Shown here one piece after another: positions 15,496 through 20,294 of a DNA stretch of 20,294 nucleotides. Location: NCBI GenBank assembly GCA_030428695.1, contig JAUIEM010000161.1:1-20294 (forward strand), in the 5' to 3' direction. This DNA is from a bacterium. GTDB lineage: Bacteria > Planctomycetota > J058 > JAJDCP01. The notes under the pieces were generated by a model. It saw only the letters and a program-made list of their open reading frames with translations. It searched no databases and was not told the origin of the DNA. The translations under genes and the position numbers were made by a program. How positions within the stretch are numbered: the stretch's first letter is position 1; the number at the start of each line of letters is the position of its first letter.

Positions 15496-15507
15496 GCCAC
15501 CGGCGCT
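15477..15507 (-). terminator. Terminator-like hairpin downstream of rpsR
   Basis: AGCGCCGG (15477-15484) pairs with CCGGCGCT (15500-15507), and TGGCT (15486-15490) with AGCCA (15495-15499). This gives 13 base pairs with one bulged base and a four-base loop. On the minus strand the stem is followed by TCTCGTATTCTC, which is T-enriched but not a pure T run. It lies 85 bases past the rpsR stop and would end the rpmB-rpsR transcript. Confidence 0.55.
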
Positions 15508-15591
15508 GACTCTGTGGTGCCCGGCCGGGCGGAGGGGAGCACGCGTCATCGCGACGGGTCCCGGAATCGCTTCCCCCGGAGGCGGACAGCC

Positions 15592-15831
15592 CTACGCGTT
15601 GAAGGGCATCAGGGCGAGGAAGCGGGCCCGCTTGATCGCGCGGGTGATCTTCCGATGGCCCTGGACGTCGTATCCCGAACGCTTGCGGGGCACGATCTTG
15701 CCCTGGGCGGTCGTGAACTTGCGCAGGAAGTCGATGTCCTTGTAGTCGACCCATTCGAGGGGAATGTTCTTGCGACGACGGCCGAACTTCTTGACAGAGC
15801 GACGCTTGCGCTTGCGATCCTTGCCTTCCAT
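15592..15831 (-). CDS. rpsR: 30S ribosomal protein bS18
   Basis: The protein has 79 residues. The core is a clear bS18: VDYKDIDFLRKFTTAQGKIV, then the conserved RAIKRARFLALMPF. The basic N-terminus (MEGKDRKRKRRSVKKFGRRR) is typical in charge. It lacks the cysteines found in many bS18 N-termini and carries an extra NIPLEW segment before VDYKD. bS18 sits on the small-subunit platform with bS6. The gene follows rpmB by only 7 bases, and GGAG near the rpmB stop serves as its ribosome binding site. The usual rpsF and rplI partners are not adjacent; the next genes are an unrecognised small protein and an aldo/keto reductase. Confidence 0.96.
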   Translation of the reverse strand: MEGKDRKRKRRSVKKFGRRRKNIPLEWVDYKDIDFLRKFTTAQGKIVPRKRSGYDVQGHRKITRAIKRARFLALMPFNA

Positions 15832-15838
15832 CGGAGGC

Positions 15839-16102
15839 CTACTCCTTCTGCTTCTTCTTGTTCTTGGGACCGATGGGCGGCTTCGTGATCCAACCCGACT
15901 TGAGCGCCTTGGTCGAGACCTTGAGCCGGACCGTGCGGCCGTTGACCCAGGCGCGGACCTTCTGGATGTTCGGCTTGAAGGTGCGACGCGAGATGCCGGT
16001 CGTCTTCAGACCGATTCCGCCCTTGTACTTGGGCAGACCGCGCCGGGAGACGCGCTTGCCGAAGCGGGTCCTCTTACCGGTGAAGTGACACTTTCTGGCC
16101 AT
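15839..16102 (-). CDS. rpmB: 50S ribosomal protein bL28
   Basis: The protein has 87 residues; ATG at 16102 is preceded by GGAG 9 bases upstream. It starts MARKCHFTGKRTRFGKRVSR, matching the bL28 N-terminus (C-x-x-TGK ... G). It continues with FKPNIQKVRAWVNGRTVRLK and VSTKALKSG, the conserved bL28 core, and a Lys-rich tail. A longer upstream frame (to 16189) has no start context and would run into the promoter, so it is rejected. It is first in the rpmB-rpsR operon. Only one Cys is present, so there is no zinc-binding CxxC pair. Confidence 0.96.
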   Translation of the reverse strand: MARKCHFTGKRTRFGKRVSRRGLPKYKGGIGLKTTGISRRTFKPNIQKVRAWVNGRTVRLKVSTKALKSGWITKPPIGPKNKKKQKE

Positions 16103-16136
16103 GGTTGTGTGCTCCGCTGCGTTTTCCGGGCCGGAC

Positions 16137-16165
16137 ATTAGAACGAGACGGCGCCCGGAATGCAA
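16137..16165 (-). promoter_or_regulatory. Promoter of rpmB-rpsR
   Basis: On the minus strand TTGCAT (16160-16165) lies 17 bases before TCTAAT (16137-16142), which matches the -10 consensus at five of six positions. Transcription would begin near 16130, leaving a leader of about 28 bases to the rpmB ATG. The -35 box lies in the loop of the hairpin at 16150-16178. Confidence 0.6.
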
Positions 16166-16185
16166 GCTTCCAGGCGCCATTTTTT
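16150..16185. terminator. Terminator hairpin between the flotillin gene and rpmB, possibly bidirectional
   Basis: GGCGCC (16150-16155) and GGAA (16157-16160) pair with TTCC (16168-16171) and GGCGCC (16173-16178), with one C/A mismatch and a 7-base loop. On the plus strand the stem is followed by six T residues (16180-16185), the classic intrinsic form, although no plus-strand gene reads into it. For minus-strand transcripts from the flotillin gene, the stem is followed by GTCTCGTTCT, a weaker tail. Function for the flotillin operon is inferred from position, 22 bases past its stop. Confidence 0.55.
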
Positions 16186-16207
16186 CCACACCGACGGTGG
16201 AGAAGGG

Positions 16208-18004
16208 CTATTTCTTGCGGCTCTTCGAGCTCTTCTTCGACGGATGCACCGAGGGAGGCGCCGGCCGCAGGCTCTCGGGGATCGCTCCCCGCAGCTCGCT
16301 GATGCCCGGCACGACCTCGGAGGCCTGACGGACCAGCTCGGCGATCGGCTTGTCGCCGTCGACACCGGAGAACTTGAGCATCTCCTTGAAGAACGGCATC
16401 GCGGCCCCGGCCTGCATGAAGGCATCGACCACCTTGCCCGGCAACCCGCCGCTGCCGTTCTGCACCTCGGAGCCGTTGCCGACGCCCGCGCCGTTGAGCT
16501 GCATGATCTTGATGTCGGAGATCTTCTCGGCCGGACGCATCGTCTCCTTGATGATCTCGGGCGGCTTCTCGACGAGGGCGAGGACCCCTTCCTGGATCAG
16601 CACGTCGCGCTTGATCTCGTTCTTCGCCTCGATCAGCTTGAGCTCACCGGCGGCCTTGGCCTCGGCCTGCTCGAGGTTCGCCTTGGCGAGACGCTCGATC
16701 GCGGCAGCCTGCAGCTCCGCCGCCTGGGCCTCGGCTTCGGCCCGCTTCTGGACCTCGTAGGCGACCGCGTCGGCCTCGTACTGCTTCTCGAGCAGGGCCT
16801 TCTCCGACTCGGCGCGCTGCTTGATGACCGTGACGGTGCGGTCACGCTCGGCCTCGGCCTGTTTCTCGACCAGCAGCACGTTCTGCTCGGCCTGCTCGCG
16901 GGTCGCGACGGCCTCGAGCTTCTTCGCTTCCTCGAGCTCCTGCTCCTTGGCCTTCTGGATGACGCCGATCTCCTTGTCGCGCTCGGCGACCTCGATCGCG
17001 AGCTGGCGCGTGATGTCGCGCTGCTCCTTCTCCTGCTGACGCTCGATCAGCTTGATCTGGGCCTGCAGCTCGGCGTCCTTGACGCGCAGGTTCTTGTCGA
17101 TCTCTCGCTCGGAGATGGTCTGCTCCTGGGCGATGCGCGTCTCCTTGACCTCGCGCTCGCGCTCGATCAGCGCCCGCTGGGTCTCGGCCTCCTGCTCGGC
17201 CCGCTGCGTGTCGACCTCGCGCTTCTGCTCCGCGGTGCGGAAGGCGAGGCGCTGGTCGAGCGACAGCTTCTGCTCGGCCGTCTTGATGTCCATATCCTTG
17301 ATCTGCAGCTCGGTGCGCCGGACGATGTCGTTCTTCTCTTTGCGGGCCGCCTCGGTGTTGGCGGTGATCGCCTTGAGGCCGATCGCGTCGAAGACGTTGT
17401 CCGGGTCGAGGGCTTCCTTGGCGGTCTGGTCGAGGGCGACGATCGAGACGCCTTCGAGGGTCAGGCCGTTGTGCTCGAGCTCTTCCGCCAGCGCCTTCTG
17501 GACCGAGTCGGAGAAGGTGTCGCGGTTCTGGTGCAGCTCGAGCAGGTCCATCGTCGCCGCGACCGAGCGCAGCGCGGCGACCAGCTTCGCCTCGACCAGC
17601 TCCTTGACCGCTTCCGACTCCGTCGAGCGGTCGCCGAGGGAGCGGCTGGCCTTGAGGATCTGCTCCTGGTTGGGCTGGATCTTGATGTAGAACTCGACGC
17701 CGATGTCGACGCGGTAGCGGTCCTTGGTGATCAGGCCCTCTTTCCCGCGGCGGTTGACCTCGAGCTTCATCGAGCGCAGCGAGATCCACTTGATCGTCAT
17801 CAGCACCGGCAGGATGATCTTGCCCGCGTCGACGACCACCGAGCGCCCGCCGAGACCGGTCTTGACGAAGGCCTCGTCGGCGCTCGCGCGCACGTACATG
17901 TTCTTGATACCGATGATCGTGACCAGCAAGAGCAGCGCGGCCCCGACGGTAATGCCGATCACCACCTCGTAGGCGAGGATCGGCGACAACAGGACTGGGT
18001 TCAT
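16208..18004 (-). CDS. Flotillin/YqiK-like SPFH domain protein
   Basis: The protein has 598 residues; ATG at 18004 follows GGGGAGAA. Residues 12-34 are one membrane helix close to the N-terminus. Residues 35-210 are an SPFH/band 7 domain (ADEAFVKTGLGGRSVVVDAG, RVDIGVEFYIKIQP, ELEHNGLTLEGVSIVALDQT). Residues 210-470 are a long Glu/Lys/Ala/Gln-rich coiled coil characteristic of flotillins. The C-terminal part includes LALVEKPPEIIKETMRPAEK and ISDIKIMQLNG, conserved in YqiK-type flotillins, and a Lys/Ser-rich tail (KKSSKSRKK). Flotillins oligomerise and organise membrane microdomains. The start overlaps the stop of the NfeD/YqiJ-like gene (ATGA), its usual genomic partner. Confidence 0.95.
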   Translation of the reverse strand: MNPVLLSPILAYEVVIGITVGAALLLLVTIIGIKNMYVRASADEAFVKTGLGGRSVVVDAGKIILPVLMTIKWISLRSMKLEVNRRGKEGLITKDRYRVDIGVEFYIKIQPNQEQILKASRSLGDRSTESEAVKELVEAKLVAALRSVAATMDLLELHQNRDTFSDSVQKALAEELEHNGLTLEGVSIVALDQTAKEALDPDNVFDAIGLKAITANTEAARKEKNDIVRRTELQIKDMDIKTAEQKLSLDQRLAFRTAEQKREVDTQRAEQEAETQRALIEREREVKETRIAQEQTISEREIDKNLRVKDAELQAQIKLIERQQEKEQRDITRQLAIEVAERDKEIGVIQKAKEQELEEAKKLEAVATREQAEQNVLLVEKQAEAERDRTVTVIKQRAESEKALLEKQYEADAVAYEVQKRAEAEAQAAELQAAAIERLAKANLEQAEAKAAGELKLIEAKNEIKRDVLIQEGVLALVEKPPEIIKETMRPAEKISDIKIMQLNGAGVGNGSEVQNGSGGLPGKVVDAFMQAGAAMPFFKEMLKFSGVDGDKPIAELVRQASEVVPGISELRGAIPESLRPAPPSVHPSKKSSKSRKK

Positions 18005-18858
18005 CCGGTTTTCTCCCCGGGGGACTGCGCCTCCCCCTTCTGTGCTTGTTTCCGACGGACGATGAACTGCTTCGCTTTTCTGTCGTAGCGCGCGAGCACG
18101 ACCGGCGTGCCCTTCGCGACGGGCGCGGCGCCGCGCGCCAGCCGACAGTGCAGGTCGAGGTCGTTGCCATGGCGGTCCTTGACCCGCACGCGGCCGTGTT
18201 TCTGGTCGGTCCTGCCGGACAGGGTGCGGCCCTCGAGGCCGATCAGCCCGCGGTTGGCGGAGACATAGGTCTCGCTCATCGGCAGGTAGCGCGCCATCAA
18301 CTCGGAGAAGCCCTTGGTGAAGAGGATGCTCGCGGTCGCGGCGCCCGCCAGGGAGACGGCGATGAACCAGCCCTGGTAGCCCCCGCTGAGCTGCGTCAGC
18401 TGCTGGTTGATCAGGATCCCGGCGACGCCGAAGCTCATCAGCAGCAGCTCGGCGACCAGGCTGAGCGGCACCTTCCCGATGTTGAAGAAGCCGAGCGAGA
18501 TCATCAGCAGCCCCGCGCCTCCAGCGTCGGCGTCCGCCCCGGCATCCGCGTCGCCGTCGACGCCGGCGTCCGCATCGACGTCGACGCCGGCATCCGCATC
18601 GACGTCGACATCCACGTCGACATCGACATCGACATCGACATCGACATCGACGTCGACGCCGGCGTCCGCGTCGACGCCGACGTCCGCATCGATCCCCGCA
18701 TCTCCGTCGACGCCAGCGTCCGCGTCGGTCGCCCCCTCGAACATCGCGCCGAGGCTGATGCCGGCGAGCTGCAACAACAGGAAGGCGGCGACGAACAGGA
18801 AGGGCACGGCGAAGACGAGGTTGTACCAGACTCCGAAAAGATTGGAGAGCCAGGCCAT
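18001..18858 (-). CDS. NfeD/YqiJ-like membrane protein with OB-fold domain and Asp-rich insert
   Basis: The protein has 285 residues; ATG at 18858 follows GGGGAGAAA. Hydrophobic segments lie at about residues 13-36, 130-150 and 163-183, with a weaker one at 116-126. Residues 203-270 form an OB-fold-like domain (NRGLIGLEGRTLSGRTDQKH ... VVLARYDRKAKQFIVRRK), as in NfeD, YuaF and YqiJ proteins that partner flotillins. Between the first two membrane segments, residues 45-113 consist almost only of Asp alternating with Val, Ala or Gly, with ten uninterrupted Val-Asp pairs at 68-87. This insert is not part of the family core as I know it. The stop overlaps the flotillin start by four bases, so the two are translationally coupled. 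Confidence 0.88.
   Translation of the reverse strand: MAWLSNLFGVWYNLVFAVPFLFVAAFLLLQLAGISLGAMFEGATDADAGVDGDAGIDADVGVDADAGVDVDVDVDVDVDVDVDVDVDADAGVDVDADAGVDGDADAGADADAGGAGLLMISLGFFNIGKVPLSLVAELLLMSFGVAGILINQQLTQLSGGYQGWFIAVSLAGAATASILFTKGFSELMARYLPMSETYVSANRGLIGLEGRTLSGRTDQKHGRVRVKDRHGNDLDLHCRLARGAAPVAKGTPVVLARYDRKAKQFIVRRKQAQKGEAQSPGEKTG
18520..18726. repeat. Hexanucleotide-based low-complexity repeat encoding the Asp-rich insert
   Basis: On the plus strand the tract is built from GACATC, GTCGAC and GCCGGC-containing units. The most regular part (18598-18657) has five consecutive GACATC-type hexamers flanked by GTCGAC. All units keep the reading frame of the minus-strand gene. The units are short and nearly identical, so the copy number can change by slippage or recombination in multiples of six bases without frameshifting. 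Confidence 0.85.
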
Positions 18859-19034
18859 GTCGTTTCTCCCCCCGAGCAACCGATCAAAGCGGCGCAAATC
18901 GCGCACCGTTCTTCGCCTCGGCCGCCGGCCCCACGGGCGGGTGGCTGTGGCTGGTGGAATCCGCCACCGCGATGGTGCGTCCGACCGCTGCGGCGCGACC
19001 GCGGGGGACGGGACCCCCGACGGTTGGGCGGTCG

Positions 19035-19063
19035 AGTCTACCCGCTCCCCATCCAAAGTGCAA
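19035..19063 (-). promoter_or_regulatory. Candidate promoter of the NfeD-like/flotillin operon
   Basis: On the minus strand TTGCAC (19058-19063) lies 17 bases before TAGACT (19035-19040), four of six -10 positions matched. The leader to the ATG at 18858 would be about 170 bases. It shows no ORF and no clear known riboswitch fold. The rest of the 266-base gap (18859-19124) holds nothing else I can support beyond the hairpin at its far end. Confidence 0.45.
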
Positions 19064-19084
19064 AAGCGTCGCCAACCCGGAGAA

Positions 19085-19125
19085 GGGCGTCCCCTGCGCG
19101 TTCTTTCATCGGCCGTGGGGCGCCC
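19085..19125 (-). terminator. Possible terminator hairpin after the kinase gene
   Basis: GGGCG and CCCC (19085-19089, 19091-19094) pair with GGGG and CGCCC (19117-19125), making nine base pairs with one bulge and a 22-base loop. On the minus strand TTCTCC follows. The stem touches the TAG stop codon of the kinase gene. The large loop and weak tail make this a low-confidence call. Confidence 0.3.
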
Positions 19126-19853
19126 TACAGGGGCTCGGGCAGCAGACGCAGGCGCAGGTCCCGGTAGCACACGCCCCCCGTCTCGGCGTCGACGTAGAGC
19201 GTGAGGGCGGTGACCGGGCCGTCGAGGGCGATCGTGCTCAACACCTGGCCCCCGGACTCGAAGCGCACCCGGTCGTCGAGGACCGTGACCGCGAAGGCCA
19301 GCGACTCCCCACGCGGCACCGCGTGGAGGGCCTCGCTGAGCACCGGCCCGGCCGGCGGGAAGCGGTCGACCGAGGCGAGCAGGGGGCCTCCGAAGTCGCG
19401 GAAGACCAGGCCCGCCGCCCGGCGTCCGTCGACCTCGACCGTCAGGCCGAAGCCGTCCGCGCCCTCGGAGCGGACGCCGCCCTCGACCCGCCAGGGGCCG
19501 GTGCCGATGGTGCTGCGCAGGATCGCCCGCCCCACGCCGTGGATCGCCACGCCCTCGCCGCGGTCGATGCGCCAGTAGTCGGGGTCGAGCTGGTCGAAGG
19601 GCACCGACTGGGTCAGGTCGCGCGCCGCGCCCCAGCGCTGCTGGTCGAAGGGGGCCGGGATCGGCGGCGCCGGCGCGAGCAGGTCGCCGAAGGCACCGAG
19701 GCCGAGGGCGAGGGACACCAGCAGCAGCACCGCGCTCAGCGCCTTGTAGGGGTTCGCGCGAGGCGCCGGAGGAGAGAGGCCCGGCCCCGGATCGGGGGCG
19801 ACGAGGGCGTCCCGTTCGCTGCTGCTGGTCGGGCCCTTGAGGGAGAAGCGCAC
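19125..19853 (-). CDS. C-terminal part of the Ser/Thr kinase gene: membrane helix and extracytoplasmic domain
   Basis: As an isolated frame this starts at a GTG (19853; MRFSLKGPTSSS). The same frame is open without a stop back to about 20024, where it reads DPEPKPAKLFGHLRKLGRHL, the natural continuation of the kinase domain encoded in the other frame. I therefore read it as the C-terminal portion of that kinase. The order is: juxtamembrane region, one membrane helix (ALSAVLLLVSLALGLGAFGD, about residues 38-58 from 19853), a Pro-rich stalk, then about 165 residues of beta-rich extracytoplasmic domain (GPWRVEGGVRSEGADGFGLT, VEVDGRRAAGLVFRDFGG). This last part resembles a concanavalin-like jelly roll and may be a sensor; the ligand is unknown. 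The GTG has no convincing ribosome binding site, arguing against independent translation. Confidence 0.65.
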   Translation of the reverse strand: MRFSLKGPTSSSERDALVAPDPGPGLSPPAPRANPYKALSAVLLLVSLALGLGAFGDLLAPAPPIPAPFDQQRWGAARDLTQSVPFDQLDPDYWRIDRGEGVAIHGVGRAILRSTIGTGPWRVEGGVRSEGADGFGLTVEVDGRRAAGLVFRDFGGPLLASVDRFPPAGPVLSEALHAVPRGESLAFAVTVLDDRVRFESGGQVLSTIALDGPVTALTLYVDAETGGVCYRDLRLRLLPEPL

Positions 19854-19966
19854 GGTCCCGGAGATGTCGAGCTCGGGCCCCTCGATCGGGCCGGCGGCGT
19901 GTTCCTTGTGGCTGACCGGGACGACGGCCGGACCGCGCGGCCGGTCGTCGAGCGTGCCGAGCTCCT

Positions 19967-20294
19967 TCAGGTGGCGACCGAGCTTGCGCAGGTGGCCGAA
20001 CAGCTTGGCTGGCTTCGGCTCGGGTCCTTGCAGAGCAGCCGGCCGAGGATCTCGTCGAAGCCGGCCGGGATGTTCGGCCGCGCCTTGCGGTAGCTGCGCA
20101 CCGGCGCCGTGGAGTGCATCAGGAACATCGCCGCGACCCCTTCGGCGCTGAACGGCTTGCAGCCCGCGAGCATCTCGTACAGCACCACTCCGAGGGAGTA
20201 CAGGTCGGTCCGCGCGTCGAGCTCGAGGCCCGCGGCCTGCTCGGGGGAGATGTACTCCGGGGTCCCGACCACCGCGTCGGCGCGCGTCAGCTTC
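19967..20294 (-). CDS. Hanks-type serine/threonine protein kinase, C-lobe (partial at right edge, apparently frameshifted)
   Basis: The frame enters from the right edge and reads KLTRADAVVGTPEYISPEQA, DARTDLYSLGVVLYEMLAGC and FDEILGRLLCKDP. These are the activation segment, the APE-equivalent SPE motif, subdomain IX (D-x-Y-SLG-V-x-LYEML-G) and the subdomain XI region (LL-x-KDP). The ATP-binding lobe, HRD and DFG motifs lie outside the window. After KDP the frame runs into SRSQPSCSAT and stops at 19967, which is unlike any kinase. A shift of one frame at a CCC run (20022-20024) restores DPEPKPAKL and continues to the stop at 19125. The activity is transfer of phosphate from ATP to Ser/Thr of partner proteins. 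Whether the shift is biological or a sequencing error cannot be told here. Confidence 0.85.
   Translation of the reverse strand, partial: KLTRADAVVGTPEYISPEQAAGLELDARTDLYSLGVVLYEMLAGCKPFSAEGVAAMFLMHSTAPVRSYRKARPNIPAGFDEILGRLLCKDPSRSQPSCSATCASSVAT

Noticed and set aside
15519..15530. Perfect palindrome GCCCGGCCGGGC between rpsR and the 75-residue gene
   Set aside because: It is pure G/C in a GC-rich background, where such palindromes are common by chance; there is no T tract and no promoter overlap.
18520..18726. CRISPR-like array
   Set aside because: The units are 6 bases long without unique spacers and lie within a coding frame.
18407..19204. Plus-strand frames with Ser-Thr or Ile-Asp repeats opposite the Asp-rich tract
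   Set aside because: They arise because the hexamer repeat is open in several frames; the NfeD-like reading is supported by membrane helices, the OB-fold, a ribosome binding site and overlap with the flotillin gene.

Overview
This is a very GC-rich window (most third codon positions are G or C) from what looks like a diderm, Gram-negative-type bacterium. The evidence is an outer-membrane beta-barrel protein with a signal peptide and a C-terminal Phe, secreted multi-domain proteins with Ig-like and carboxypeptidase-regulatory-like repeats, and a Hanks-type Ser/Thr kinase with an extracytoplasmic tail. This mix fits high-GC Planctomycetota, Myxococcota or Acidobacteriota; the sequence alone does not decide. 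No phage, plasmid, IS, CRISPR, tRNA or rRNA signal was found. The largest gap without a gene is 266 bases (18859-19124).

Layout. 1-315 (-): start of an unrecognised gene cut by the left edge. 410-3067 (-) and 3183-5585 (+): two large exported or membrane-anchored repeat proteins, divergent around a short intergenic region holding a near-perfect palindrome. 5598-6512 (-): a VOC-half plus cupin fusion. 6578-8919 (+): a two-gene operon, DUF58 protein plus a polytopic protein ending in a DUF4129-like domain, resembling a DUF58/TgpA pair without the transglutaminase core. 8909-10375 (-): an alginate-export/porin-like barrel with a structured leader. 10532-12756 (-): a tight three-gene operon of a zinc-ribbon CPBP intramembrane protease, a GYF_2 membrane protein and a single-pass protein. 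12900-14102 (-): an eight-helix membrane protein of unknown function. 14168-15121 (-): an aldo/keto reductase. 15206-15433 (-): a 75-residue conserved-looking small protein. 15592-16102 (-): rpmB-rpsR. 16208-18858 (-): an NfeD/YqiJ-like protein with an extreme Asp-rich insert, translationally coupled to a flotillin/YqiK-like protein. 19125-20294 (-): a Ser/Thr protein kinase cut by the right edge and apparently frameshifted by one missing base.

How the genes fit together. The NfeD-like/flotillin pair is a membrane-microdomain module. The CPBP-GYF_2-single-pass operon is a membrane module of unknown role. Several candidate promoters share a -35 box beginning TTGC rather than TTGACA. Two of these (before rpmB and before the 75-residue gene) have their -35 box inside the loop of a terminator-like hairpin, suggesting compact terminator/promoter fusions in the ribosomal protein region. 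All functional calls are from reading motifs by eye; no database search was run.
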